From: Microbispora siamensis
GTDB taxonomy: Bacteria; Actinomycetota; Actinomycetes; Streptosporangiales; Streptosporangiaceae
Assembly (NCBI RefSeq): GCF_016863095.1
Contig: NZ_BOOF01000048.1
Span: 1-64,000, forward strand
Direction: 5' to 3'
Length of the DNA: 64,000 nucleotides
Positions 23,905-34,983 of this stretch are shown here, in pieces (positions within the stretch are counted from its first letter, which is position 1; every line of letters starts with the position of its first letter). The notes under the pieces were generated by a model. It saw nothing but the letters and a program-made list of their open reading frames with translations, was not told the origin of the DNA and ran no database searches. The position numbers were made by a program, and so were the translations under genes.

Positions 23905-25074
23905 TCACGGGGTCAGGACGACCTTGTTGCACTCGTCCTGCTTGTCCCTGAACATCTGGTAACCGCGCGGAGCCTCGTCGAGCGGCAGGCGGTGGGTGAT
24001 CACGAAACTCGGGTCGATGTCGCCCTCGCGGATCTTCGCGAGCAGCGGCTTGAGGTGGCGCTGCACGTGGCACTGGCCGGCCTTCAGCGTCAGCGACCGG
24101 TTCATGACCGCGCCCATCGGGAACTTGTCGAGGAAGCCGGCGTAGACCCCGATCACCGCCACGATCCCGCCGTTCCTGCAGTTCATGATGGCCTCGCGCA
24201 GGGCGTACGGCCGGTCGGTCTCCAGGCGGGTCGCCTGCTTGGTGCGGTCGTAGGCGTACAGCGCGGGGTTGGCGTAGTGGGCCTCCATGCCGACGGCGTC
24301 GATGCACGCGTCCGGGCCGCGGCCCGCGGTCAGGTCGAGCAGGGCCTCCCTGACGTCGACCTCCTCGTAGTCGAGGGCCGTCGCGCCCGCGCGCTCGGCG
24401 ATCCGCAGGCGGTAGGCGAATCGGTCGATACAGACGACCTGATCCGCGCCCATGAGGTAGGCCCCGGCCACCGCGAACTGGCCGACCGGTCCCGCTCCCC
24501 ACACGGCGATGACGTCGCCGGGCTTGATCTCGCACATCTCGGCGCCCATCCACCCGGTGGGCAGGATGTCGGACAGGAACAGCACCTGCTCGTCGGCCAG
24601 CCCGTCCTCGATCTTGATGGGGCCGACGTCCGCGAACGGTACGCGGGCGTACTCCGCCTGGCCGCCCGGGTAGCCGCCCAGCATGTGGGAGTAGCCGAAG
24701 ATGCCGGCGGGGGAGTGGCCCAGAAACTTCTCCGCGAGGCCGGCGTTCGGATTGGTGTTCTCGCACACCGAATAGAGGCCGAGCTCACAGGCGGCGCAGC
24801 GGCCGCAGGCGATCGGGAACGGGACGACCACCCGGTCGCCGACGTGAAGGTTCCGCACGTCGGGGCCCACCTCGACGACCTCGCCCATGAACTCGTGGCC
24901 GAGGATGTCGCCCTTCTTCATGGTGGGGACGAAGCCGTCGTACAGGTGCAGGTCGGAGCCGCAGATGGCGGTCGAGGTGACGCGAACGACGGCGTCGTGG
25001 CCGTTGAGGATCCGCGGGTCGGGCACGTCGCGGACCTCGACGTCGCCGCGGCCCATCCAGCAGTTGGCCTTCAT
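23905..25074 (-). CDS. Zinc-dependent alcohol dehydrogenase (formaldehyde-dehydrogenase-like)
   Basis: 389 residues, MDR family. Catalytic zinc site CGSDLHLYDG and GHEFMGEVVEVG; structural zinc site CGRCAACELGLYSVCENTNP; Rossmann motif VWGAGPVGQFAVAGA. Sequences such as GAEMCEIKPGD, CIDAVGMEAHY and the C-terminal GYQMFRDKQDECNKVVL match the actinobacterial glutathione-independent formaldehyde dehydrogenase-like group. ATG with GAGGAGTCCGCC before it. It lies 10 nt after the SRPBCC gene stop, so they may be one transcript. A related gene is at 33370. Confidence 0.92.
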   Translation of the reverse strand: MKANCWMGRGDVEVRDVPDPRILNGHDAVVRVTSTAICGSDLHLYDGFVPTMKKGDILGHEFMGEVVEVGPDVRNLHVGDRVVVPFPIACGRCAACELGLYSVCENTNPNAGLAEKFLGHSPAGIFGYSHMLGGYPGGQAEYARVPFADVGPIKIEDGLADEQVLFLSDILPTGWMGAEMCEIKPGDVIAVWGAGPVGQFAVAGAYLMGADQVVCIDRFAYRLRIAERAGATALDYEEVDVREALLDLTAGRGPDACIDAVGMEAHYANPALYAYDRTKQATRLETDRPYALREAIMNCRNGGIVAVIGVYAGFLDKFPMGAVMNRSLTLKAGQCHVQRHLKPLLAKIREGDIDPSFVITHRLPLDEAPRGYQMFRDKQDECNKVVLTP

Positions 25075-25084
25075 GGCGGACTCC

Positions 25085-25822
25085 TCACCGCACCGGCCGG
25101 GCCGGACGCCGTTTCAGCTGCCGCAGCGCCCGCGTCCCTTCCGGGCTGCCCTCCGACCGGACGACCTCGCCGGTCTCCATGACCTGCTTGAACCGGCGCA
25201 GGTCGTCGCGCACCTGCTGCTCGGGGTGCTCGCCCAGCAGCCTGGCGACCGCGAGGCCGGCTCTGCCTCCGGGCGGGTCGTACCGCAGGTGCACCCGCAC
25301 CTCGGTGCCGCGCCCGCCGGGCGCCTCGCAGAACCGCACGGTTCCGCTGTTCGGCGCCAGGGCGGTGCTCGTCGAGCGCCAGGAGATCAGCTCGTCCCGG
25401 AGATCCTCGACGATCTTCGCGTCCCACTCGACCGTCATTCCGGCGGGGCCCCTGGCCGTCCAGTGGGTGATGCCGTCGATCGTCGTCACCGACGCCACGT
25501 GCGTCATGAAGGACGGCAGTCGCTCGAACCGGTGCCAGAACCGGTACACCTGGTCACGCGGGCATTTCACCGTGACGGCGGCGTGCAGGTCCACGCCCTC
25601 ACCGGGCGCGACCCCGGGGCGCCGCACGCATGCCCGCGTCGCCGCGTACGCGCCGGCTCCGGTGGCGGCGGCCGCTCCCGCCACCGCCGCGGGGCGGCCG
25701 AATCGCCGGACGGCGGACGGCGCGGCGAGCCGTACGCGTTCGAGGGCGGGACCCATCCGTTCCATCGCGCCGGACAGCGCCCGGGAGAGCCGCTCGGATG
25801 CGCGCTGATGTTCTCCGGTCAT
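25085..25822 (-). CDS. SRPBCC family protein
   Basis: 245 residues. An N-terminal helix and an Ala/Gly-rich hydrophobic stretch (AAVAGAAAATGAGAYAATRA) precede an SRPBCC domain (AAVTVKCPRDQVYRFWHRFE, HWTARGPAGMTVEWDAKIVE, YDPPGGRAGLAVARLLGEHP, DDLRRFKQVMETGEV). The last part resembles the BON-SRPBCC protein at 12750 (DLLRLKSVIEAGK), so the two are probably paralogues of one stress family. ATG 25822 has GAGGCGAGG before it. Confidence 0.85.
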   Translation of the reverse strand: MTGEHQRASERLSRALSGAMERMGPALERVRLAAPSAVRRFGRPAAVAGAAAATGAGAYAATRACVRRPGVAPGEGVDLHAAVTVKCPRDQVYRFWHRFERLPSFMTHVASVTTIDGITHWTARGPAGMTVEWDAKIVEDLRDELISWRSTSTALAPNSGTVRFCEAPGGRGTEVRVHLRYDPPGGRAGLAVARLLGEHPEQQVRDDLRRFKQVMETGEVVRSEGSPEGTRALRQLKRRPARPVR

Positions 25823-26152
25823 GTCGGCCTCGCCTCGCTCCCCGCTCGGGACGTACATGGTGATCAGTGATGGACGGTGACGAAGCGGCCATAGGGCCGT
25901 ACCCGCGATTCGCCACCCGACACCCCTGGGGTGCGGCGGCGCGTCATTCCTCGTCATGCGTTCCAGCGGCCGTTCTGCGCCGTCTCCGGAGAGGCACGGG
26001 CCGGTTTCAAGGGCAGGCGCGAGGGGAGGCAGCCGGGAGTTCCGATTGCTGCGGCTCGCCGGCAGGCAGAGAGACCTGCGGGGCTCGACCACGTGGCGAT
26101 CTGGCAGGCGTCTTTCCTTTCGTCATCCGCCAGCAGCCAGGGGAGTGGTCCG
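25823..26152. other. 330-nt divergent region between SRPBCC and stress-protein genes
   Basis: It must hold promoters for both directions. I find no HAIR (CTTGAGT-N7-ACTCAAG), no CIRCE element and no convincing DosR box; GGGCCGTACCC at about 25894 is too short to count. The ribosome site GGGGAGTGG ends it. Confidence 0.5.
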
Positions 26153-26476
26153 ATGAGCGTCCCGAGAACAGCAGGCCCCCACAAGGTGGTGCTGGCCACT
26201 TATAGCAGCTACGACGCGGCCCAGCGCGCGGTGGACGTCCTGGCCCGCCACGACTTCCCGTTCGAACACGTCACCATCGTGGGCTGCGATCTGCGGTGGG
26301 AGGAGAAGGTGCTCGGGCGGTGGGGTCTCGGCCGCGCGCTCCTGACCGGCGCGGGCACCGGCGGCTGGATCGGTCTTCTCGTCGCCGACCACTACGACAT
26401 CCTCGTGGACCCCGAGTTCGCCGACGAGGCCCGGCGCGTGCTCACCGACGCCCGCGAGGCCGCGGCGCTCAGGTGA
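26153..26476 (+). CDS. Short general-stress-protein-17M-like protein lacking its membrane segment
   Basis: 107 residues. The N-terminal half (YSSYDAAQRAVDVLARHDFP, FEHVTIVGCDLRWEEKV) and the end (YDILVDPEFADEARRVL) match the YflT/GSP-17M domain of actinobacterial stress proteins. In typical members a Gly-rich double membrane span of about 50-60 residues lies between GAxSGAWFGLL and the YDVLVDPE end. Here TGAGTGGWIGLL runs directly into VADHYDILVD, so the span is cleanly missing in frame. ATG 26153 follows GGGGAGTGG. It lies 22 nt before dnaK and may be co-transcribed. Confidence 0.75.
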   Translation: MSVPRTAGPHKVVLATYSSYDAAQRAVDVLARHDFPFEHVTIVGCDLRWEEKVLGRWGLGRALLTGAGTGGWIGLLVADHYDILVDPEFADEARRVLTDAREAAALR

Positions 26477-26498
26477 GCGCCGGTGAGGGGATGAGGAC

Positions 26499-28397
26499 AT
26501 GGCCAAGGCAGTGGGAATCGACCTCGGCACGACGAACTCGGTGATCGCGACGACGGAGGACGGCCATCCGACGGTCGTCCCGAACGCCGAGGGGTCGCGT
26601 ACGACCCCCTCGGTGGTGGCGTTCACCGACCAAGGCGAGGTCTTGGTGGGCCAGATGGCCAGACGCCAGGCGATCCTGAACCCGAAGGGGACGATCTACT
26701 CGGCCAAGCGCTTCATCGGGCGGAAGTTCGACGAGGTCCAGAGCGAGATCAAGGCGGTCTCGTTCGACGTCGTGCCGGCCCCGGACGGCGCCGTCCGGTT
26801 CAAGGTGCGGGACAAGCTCTACGCGCCGGAGGAGATCTCCGCCTTCGTGCTGCGCAAGCTGGCGTCTGACGCGGGGAAGTTCCTGGGGGAGAAGGTCAAC
26901 GAGGCCGTCATCACGGTCCCCGCGTACTTCAACGACGCCCAGCGGCAGGCCACCAAGGACGCCGGCAAGATCGCCGGCCTGGAGGTCCTGCGGATCATCA
27001 ACGAGCCCACCGCGGCGGCCCTGGCGTACGGCCTGGACAAGAAGGGCAACGAGACCGTTCTCGTGTTCGACCTGGGCGGGGGCACGTTCGACGTCAGCAT
27101 CCTCGACATCGGCGAGGGCGTCATCGAGGTCCGCGCCACCTCGGGCGACACCCACCTGGGCGGCGACGACTTCGACCGCCGCATCGTCGACCACCTGGCC
27201 GACGAGTTCCAGAAGCAGCAGGGCATCGACCTGCGGCGCGATCCGCAGGCTCTCCAGAGGCTGTTCGAGGCCGCGGAGAAGGCCAAGGTCGAGCTGTCGG
27301 CGGTCACGCAGACGCAGGTCAGCCTGCCGTTCGTCACGGCCGACGCGACCGGCCCCAAGCACCTGAACACCACGCTCATGCGCTCGACCTTCGAGCAGAT
27401 CACCCACGACCTGCTGGAGCGCTGCCGGGGCCCGGTCGAGCAGGCCATGGCCGACGCGAAGCTGACCACGAACGACCTCGACGAGGTGATCCTCGTCGGC
27501 GGCTCCACCCGCATGCCGGCCGTGCAGCAGCTCGTGCGGCGGCTGACCGGCAAGGAACCGAACATGACGGTCAACCCGGACGAGGTCGTGGCCGTCGGCG
27601 CGGCCGTCCAGGCCGCCATCATCAAGGGCGAGCTGAAGGACGTCGTGCTGCTGGACGTCACGCCGCTGTCGCTCGGCGTCGAGACGCTCGGCGGCGTGAT
27701 GACGAAGATCATCGAGCGGAACACCACGATTCCGGCCCGCCGTACCGAGACGTTCAGCACCGCCGAGGACAACCAGTCGGCCGTGGACGTGGTCATCCTG
27801 CAGGGCGAGCGCGAGCGCGCCGCCGACAACCGGGTGCTCGGCCGGTTCCGGCTGGAGAACATCCGGCCCGCGCCCCGCGGGGTGCCCCAGATCGAGGTCA
27901 CCACCGACATCGACGCGAACGGCATCCTGAACGTCTCCGCCAAGGACAAGGACACCGGCGCCGAGCAGCGGATCACGATCAGCGAGAGCTCCAACCTGGA
28001 CAAGAGCGAGATCGACCGGATGGTCGCCGACGCGGAGCGGCACCGCAACGAGGACGCGCAGCTTCGCGCCGCGATCGACGCCCGCAACGAGCTGGACTCG
28101 GTCGCCTACCAGGTGGAACGCCGGCTGTCCGAGCTGGGCGACGCGGTCCCTGTGCACGAGAAGGCCCGGGCGGAGCAGCTGATCATGGAGGCGCGCCAGG
28201 CCATCAAGGAGGAGGTGCCCGTCGACCGGCTGCGCAGCCTGACCGCGGAGCTGCAGCAGGTCTACCACGGCCTCGGCGTGGCGGCGTCCACCGCCCAGGC
28301 CCAGACTCAGGGGCAGGCTCAGGCCGGGCCCGGCCAGGCCGCCGCCGGCTCCTCGGACGAGGACGTCATCGACGCCGAGTTCACCAGCCCCGAGTAG
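26499..28397 (+). CDS. dnaK: Hsp70 chaperone DnaK (probably a second copy)
   Basis: 632 residues: ATPase domain with GIDLGTTNSV, VITVPAYFNDAQRQATKDAG, INEPTAAALAYGL, VFDLGGGTFDVSIL and LVGGSTRMPAVQQLV, then the substrate-binding domain and a disordered Gln/Ala-rich tail ending DVIDAEF. With grpE and dnaJ it forms the ATP-driven folding machine. The next genes are cbpM and clpB instead of hspR, and no HAIR element is seen, which suggests an accessory chaperone operon rather than the housekeeping one. Confidence 0.98.
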   Translation: MAKAVGIDLGTTNSVIATTEDGHPTVVPNAEGSRTTPSVVAFTDQGEVLVGQMARRQAILNPKGTIYSAKRFIGRKFDEVQSEIKAVSFDVVPAPDGAVRFKVRDKLYAPEEISAFVLRKLASDAGKFLGEKVNEAVITVPAYFNDAQRQATKDAGKIAGLEVLRIINEPTAAALAYGLDKKGNETVLVFDLGGGTFDVSILDIGEGVIEVRATSGDTHLGGDDFDRRIVDHLADEFQKQQGIDLRRDPQALQRLFEAAEKAKVELSAVTQTQVSLPFVTADATGPKHLNTTLMRSTFEQITHDLLERCRGPVEQAMADAKLTTNDLDEVILVGGSTRMPAVQQLVRRLTGKEPNMTVNPDEVVAVGAAVQAAIIKGELKDVVLLDVTPLSLGVETLGGVMTKIIERNTTIPARRTETFSTAEDNQSAVDVVILQGERERAADNRVLGRFRLENIRPAPRGVPQIEVTTDIDANGILNVSAKDKDTGAEQRITISESSNLDKSEIDRMVADAERHRNEDAQLRAAIDARNELDSVAYQVERRLSELGDAVPVHEKARAEQLIMEARQAIKEEVPVDRLRSLTAELQQVYHGLGVAASTAQAQTQGQAQAGPGQAAAGSSDEDVIDAEFTSPE

Positions 28398-28426
28398 TTC
28401 ACCAGCTTTGATTGACGTGACGTGAC

Positions 28427-28927
28427 ATGGCCGAGCGGAACAAGACGCCTCCTCCTGAGCCCGAGCCGGCCGGTGAGGAGACGCGCAGTGCGGAGGAGCA
28501 GCTCGCCGAACTCGAGGACCGGTGGCTGCGGGCCGTTGCCGAGCTCGACAACCTCCGCAAGCGGGTCGCGCGCGACATGGACCGGCAGCGGCTCGACGAG
28601 CGTACGCGTGTCGCGGCCGAGTGGCTGCCGGTGATCGACAACCTCGAACTCGCGCTCAAGCACGCCGGCGCCGACGCGGACGCGGTGATCGAGGGGGTCC
28701 GGGCCGTCCGCGACCAGGCGGTCGGCGTGCTCGCGCGCCTCGGCTTCCCGCGCAGGGACGACATCGGGACGCGGTTCGACCCCGCCAGGCACGAGGCCGT
28801 CAGCACGGTCGCCGTCCCGGACGTCGACGCCGGCACCGTCGTCGAGGTCGTACGGCCCGGGTACGGTGACGGCGCGCTGCAATTGCGCCCGGCCTCCGTC
28901 ATCGTCTCCACGAAGGCCGACGAGTGA
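28427..28927 (+). CDS. grpE: DnaK nucleotide exchange factor GrpE
   Basis: 166 residues. A long N-terminal coiled helix (EEQLAELEDRWLRAVAELDN, LRKRVARDMDRQR) and the C-terminal beta domain (GFPRRDDIGTRFDPARHEAV, VVRPGYGDGALQLRPASVIV) are typical. Shorter than E. coli GrpE because the acidic N-terminal tail is reduced. It sits between dnaK and dnaJ; the stop overlaps the dnaJ ATG (TGATG). Confidence 0.95.
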   Translation: MAERNKTPPPEPEPAGEETRSAEEQLAELEDRWLRAVAELDNLRKRVARDMDRQRLDERTRVAAEWLPVIDNLELALKHAGADADAVIEGVRAVRDQAVGVLARLGFPRRDDIGTRFDPARHEAVSTVAVPDVDAGTVVEVVRPGYGDGALQLRPASVIVSTKADE

Positions 28928-29916
28928 TGGCGGAGCGCGACTTCTACGAGGCTCTCGGAGTGCCGAGGACGGCGAGCCAGGACGAGATCCAGCGGGCCTA
29001 CCGGAAGCTGGCCCGCACCTACCATCCCGACGTCAACAAGGCCCCGGACGCCGAGGACCGCTTCAAGGAGGTCTCGGAGGCGTACGAGGTGCTGTCGGAC
29101 CCCGAGACGCGGCGGCGGTACGACGCGTTCGGGCCGGACTTCCGCCGCGTACCCGAAGGCGTCGACCCGGCGGCGTACGCGCGCGCCCGCGCCGGAGCGG
29201 GAGCCGGCGTGGGGCCGGGCTGGGCGGGGCAGGGGCCCGCCTGGGCGCGCGGACCCGGCGGGGAGGAGATCCACTTCACCACGGGCGAGGGTTTCGAGGG
29301 CATCGACCTCGAAGATCTGCTCGGCGGCATCTTCGGCGGCAGGGGCCGCCGCGCGGCCGGCCGTGGCTGGGGTCCGGTGCCCGGCGCCGATCAGGAGGCC
29401 GAGCTGCCGCTCACGGTGGAGGAGGCCTACCGCGGCGGCCGGCGGAGCATCACGATTCCCGGCCCGGGAGGCGGGCGGACCCTCCAGGTGAACATTCCCG
29501 CGGGGGTCACCGACGGCCAGCGGATCCGGCTCGCGGGCCAGGGCGGCGCGGGCAGCGACGGCGCGCGGGCGGGGGACCTGTACCTGATCGCGCGAATCGC
29601 CGATCACCCGCGCTACCGCCTTGAGGGGCGCGACATCCACGTCCGCCTCCCGCTGACGCCGTCGGAGGCCGCGCTGGGGGCGACCGTGGCGGTCGACACG
29701 CCAGGCGGAGAGGCGAAGGTCAAGGTGCCGCCGGGCACCTCGTCCGGGCGCCGTCTGCGCCTGCGCGGACAGGGCATGCCGAACCCGCGCGGCAGGCCCG
29801 GAGACCTGCTGGCCGAGGCCCGGATCATGGTGCCCCGCATGCTCGGCGACGAGGAGCGTCGCCTGTACGAGCAACTGGCCAGGATCTCGACTTTCAACCC
29901 GAGGAGTCCGTCATGA
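28927..29916 (+). CDS. DnaJ/CbpA-type J-domain co-chaperone without zinc finger
   Basis: 329 residues. J domain 1-70 with the HPD loop (TYHPDVNKAP), a Gly/Ala-rich linker, then two beta-barrel C-terminal domains (ELPLTVEEAYRGGRRSITIP, GVTDGQRIRLAGQGG, DIHVRLPLTPSEAALGATV). The CxxCxGxG zinc repeats of DnaJ1 are absent, so it is a type II, CbpA-like J protein. The following gene encodes a CbpM-like modulator, as in the E. coli cbpAM pair. ATG 28927 is coupled to the grpE stop. Confidence 0.93.
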   Translation: MAERDFYEALGVPRTASQDEIQRAYRKLARTYHPDVNKAPDAEDRFKEVSEAYEVLSDPETRRRYDAFGPDFRRVPEGVDPAAYARARAGAGAGVGPGWAGQGPAWARGPGGEEIHFTTGEGFEGIDLEDLLGGIFGGRGRRAAGRGWGPVPGADQEAELPLTVEEAYRGGRRSITIPGPGGGRTLQVNIPAGVTDGQRIRLAGQGGAGSDGARAGDLYLIARIADHPRYRLEGRDIHVRLPLTPSEAALGATVAVDTPGGEAKVKVPPGTSSGRRLRLRGQGMPNPRGRPGDLLAEARIMVPRMLGDEERRLYEQLARISTFNPRSPS

Positions 29917-30229
29917 CCTATCCGCTCGTGCGGCTCGCCCACGTGGACGTCGGGCACCTGGACCTGGAGTCCTTCTCCCGGGCCACGGGACTGCACCCCG
30001 AGCTGGTGCGCCGCCTGGTGGCACTGGGGCTGATCGACGCCTGGACGGACTCCTCAGGCGGCCTGTGCTTCCCGACCGCCCAGGTCGTCGCCGCGGGCCG
30101 CCTCCAGCGCCTGCACGCGGGGCTCGCCGTCAACTACGCCTCTCTCGGCGTCGTGACCGACCTCCTGGACCGCATCGCGGAGCTGGAGGCGGCTCTGCGT
30201 ACCCGTACGAGAAGGACCGGAGACAGATC

Positions 30230-30239
<10 letters not shown>
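29913..30239 (+). CDS. cbpM: CbpM-like chaperone modulator (MerR_2 type)
   Basis: 108 residues. An N-terminal MerR-like helical part (LDLESFSRATGLHPELVRRL, VALGLIDAWTDSSGGLCF) is followed by a helix hairpin (LGVVTDLLDRIAELEAALRT). This fits CbpM, which binds and inhibits the J domain of CbpA; HspR is the alternative but its HspR-type wing is not evident. ATGA overlap with the J-protein gene; its end overlaps the clpB start by 10 nt. Whether it acts on protein or on DNA is open. Confidence 0.75.
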
Positions 30240-32848
<2,609 letters not shown>

Positions 32849-32851
32849 CGG

Positions 32852-33295
32852 ATGCCGCCGAAGGTCGTGGAGTCGAGCGTCGTCAGGTGCCCGCATTGCG
32901 GCCGGAACAACCGCGTGCCCAAGGCGGGGGCGGGAGCGCCGCGCTGCGGCGAGTGCCGCGAGCCGCTGCCGTGGGTGGTCGACGCGCGGGACGACGACTT
33001 CGCGGAGGTCGCCGAGGCGGCGCGGATTCCGGTCGTGGTCGACTTCTGGGCGTCCTGGTGCGGGCCCTGCCGCATGGTGAGCCCGGCGCTCCAGCAGGTC
33101 GCCACCGAGCTGGCCGGGCGGATCAAGCTGGTGAAGGTGAACATCGACGAGGCGCCAGAGACGTCGCGGCGCTTCGGCGTGCAGGCCGTCCCGACGCTCG
33201 CCGTCCTGCGGCTGGGGCGGGTCGTCGTCCAGCGGGCCGGCGCCGCCCCGGCGCCCGTGCTGCGGGAATGGGTCCGCGATGCGCTGGCCGGATGA
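32852..33295 (+). CDS. Thioredoxin with N-terminal zinc ribbon (Trx2/TrxC type)
   Basis: 147 residues. Two Cys pairs at the N-terminus (RCPHCGRNN and RCGECREPL) form a probable zinc ribbon as in E. coli TrxC; then a full thioredoxin fold with active site FWASWCGPCRM and cis-Pro loop VQAVPTLAVL. Three bases after the clpB stop, so part of the chaperone operon. TrxC-type proteins protect against oxidative stress. Confidence 0.93.
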   Translation: MPPKVVESSVVRCPHCGRNNRVPKAGAGAPRCGECREPLPWVVDARDDDFAEVAEAARIPVVVDFWASWCGPCRMVSPALQQVATELAGRIKLVKVNIDEAPETSRRFGVQAVPTLAVLRLGRVVVQRAGAAPAPVLREWVRDALAG

Positions 33296-33369
33296 GCTCA
33301 CCGAGTCGCCCGACCTGCGGGGCGCCTACCCCCGGCCGAGCGAGCCGCTGCTCTAGAAGCGAGGACACC

Positions 33370-34521
33370 ATGAAGGCAGTCGTATACGAGGGACCCCGGC
33401 AGGTCGGCGTCGAGAACGTGCCGGACGCGCGGATAGAGATGCCCACCGACGTCCTGGTCCGTGTCACCACGACCAACATCTGCGGGTCGGACCTGCACAT
33501 GTACGAAGGCCGGACCGACCTGGAGCCGGGCCGTGTCCTCGGCCACGAGAACCTCGGCGAGGTGGTCGAGGTGGGGCCGGGAGTGGTGCGCGTCCGCGTC
33601 GGCGACATGGTCTGCGTGCCGTTCAACATCGCGTGCGGCTTCTGCGCCAACTGCGAGCGAGGCCTGACCGCCTTCTGCCTTACCACCAACCCGGAGCCGG
33701 GGGTGGACGGGGCCGCCTACGGCTTCGCGGACATGGGCCCGTACAACGGCGGCCAGGCCGAGCTGCTGCGTGTGCCGTTCGGCGACTTCAACTGCCTGGT
33801 CCTGCCGGACGACGCGCGGGAGAGGCAGACCGACTACGTCATGCTGGCCGACATCTGGCCCACCGGCTGGCACGCGACCCAGCTCGCCTGTGTGCAGGCC
33901 GGCGACTCGGTCGTGATCTACGGGGCTGGGCCGGTCGGCCTGATGGCCGCCTACTCCGCGACGTTCAAGAGCGCGGGCATGGTGATGGTCGTGGACCGCC
34001 ACCCGGACCGGCTGGCCAAGGCCGAGGAGGTCGGTGCGATCCCGATCAACGACTCCGAGGGGTCCCCGGTCGAGCAGGTCATGGAGCTCACGCACGGCAG
34101 GGGCGCCGACCGGGGCTGCGAGTGCGTGGGCTTCCAGGCGCACGACCCCCAGGGGCACGAGCATCCCAACATGACGCTGAACAACCTCGTCAAGTCGGTG
34201 AGGTTCGCCGGGACGATCGGGGTCGTGGGCGTGTTCATCCCCGTGGATGCCGGCAGCCCCGACGACCTCTACAAGCAGGGTGAGATCGCCTTCGACTACG
34301 GGATGTTCTGGTTCAAGGGCCAGACCATGGGCAACGGTCAGTGCAACGTCAAGAACTACAACCGGCAGCTCTGCACCCTCATCCACGAGGGGAAGGCCCG
34401 GCCGTCGTGGGTCGTCTCACACGAGCTGGATCTGGACGACGCGCCCGGCGGCTACGAGCACTTCGACCGGCGGGATCCCGGCTGGACCAAGGTCGTCCTG
34501 CATCCCGCCGGCACCGGCTGA
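33370..34521 (+). CDS. Zinc-dependent alcohol dehydrogenase, second copy (formaldehyde-dehydrogenase-like)
   Basis: 383 residues. Catalytic zinc motif CGSDLHMYEGR and GHENLGEVVEVG, structural zinc site CGFCANCERGLTAFC, Rossmann VVIYGAGPVGLMAAYSA, and the family insert CECVGFQAHDPQGHEHPN. The C-terminal NYNRQLCTLIHEGKARPSWV also matches the glutathione-independent formaldehyde dehydrogenase-like group. It lies 74 nt after the thioredoxin gene and may be read from the chaperone operon. ATG with GAGGACACC before it. Confidence 0.92.
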   Translation: MKAVVYEGPRQVGVENVPDARIEMPTDVLVRVTTTNICGSDLHMYEGRTDLEPGRVLGHENLGEVVEVGPGVVRVRVGDMVCVPFNIACGFCANCERGLTAFCLTTNPEPGVDGAAYGFADMGPYNGGQAELLRVPFGDFNCLVLPDDARERQTDYVMLADIWPTGWHATQLACVQAGDSVVIYGAGPVGLMAAYSATFKSAGMVMVVDRHPDRLAKAEEVGAIPINDSEGSPVEQVMELTHGRGADRGCECVGFQAHDPQGHEHPNMTLNNLVKSVRFAGTIGVVGVFIPVDAGSPDDLYKQGEIAFDYGMFWFKGQTMGNGQCNVKNYNRQLCTLIHEGKARPSWVVSHELDLDDAPGGYEHFDRRDPGWTKVVLHPAGTG

Positions 34522-34583
34522 CCCTCCCCGTGGCGGCCGGGGGCGCTGCGGCCCGACCGCTCTGGCAGTGAGGGGGACGCGCC

Positions 34584-34818
34584 ATGCGCATGACGGTCTG
34601 GCACACCATCCTGTGTGCGGATCCGGCGGTGACCGAATGCCTGCTCGCCGGCACCCACGCCGGGCCCTTCCTGCTGCCCGGGGGCCAGGTGCTGGAGGGA
34701 ACCGGCCGACTGGGACGCGATGAGCGCGGGCCAGCGCGACGCGTACCTTGCCGACCGTGTCGACGCGCTCGTGTGCGCGAACTCCAGCGCCGGCTGGAGG
34801 GAGGTGCAGGAACGGTAG
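34584..34818 (+). pseudogene. Probable frameshifted small gene remnant (possibly SnoaL/ester-cyclase-like)
   Basis: ATG 34584 follows GAGGGGGACGC. The first frame gives MRMTVWHTILCADPAVTE, LLAGTHAGPFLLPGG and EGTGR, where GTHAGPF recalls ester cyclases. At about 34700 it becomes arginine-rich, while another frame takes over as DWDAMSAGQRDAYLADRVDA and ends LVCANSSAGWREVQER at 34818. A single indel would join them into a protein of about 79 residues. Family assignment is weak; two unrelated fragments are possible. Confidence 0.35.
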
Positions 34819-34879
34819 AGGCCGGAGAACAGGAGCAGTGGCGGCCGCGAACGAACCCCGGCGGGGGAGGAGGTGGGGT

Positions 34880-34972
34880 GTGGGCGCGCTGAAGGACATC
34901 GTCAAGGCTCAGCGGATCATCCGCCTTGCCGAGCAGACGGGCCTTCCCGTCGGCGGCGAATGCGTGGAGTAG
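34880..34972 (+). CDS. Possible 30-residue small protein or leader upstream of the APC permease
   Basis: GTG 34880 is preceded by GGGGGAGGAGG with 6 nt spacing, one of the best Shine-Dalgarno sequences in the window. The peptide reads MGALKDIVKAQRIIRLAEQ and ends TGLPVGGECVE, an amphipathic helix with one Cys. The stop at 34972 lies 11 nt before the GTG chosen for the permease, so translation may be coupled. No known family recognised. It could also be a random frame under a ribosome site that serves the permease. Confidence 0.35.
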   Translation: MGALKDIVKAQRIIRLAEQTGLPVGGECVE

Positions 34973-34983
34973 GGCGGGTACGC

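Noticed and set aside
25888..25906. GGGCCGTACCC as a DosR/DevR box upstream of the stress genes
   Set aside because: Only short arms match, and no equivalent sequence is seen before the other stress genes in the window.
26100..26498. HAIR or CIRCE element for the dnaK operon
   Set aside because: CTTGAGT-N7-ACTCAAG and CIRCE were looked for and not found.
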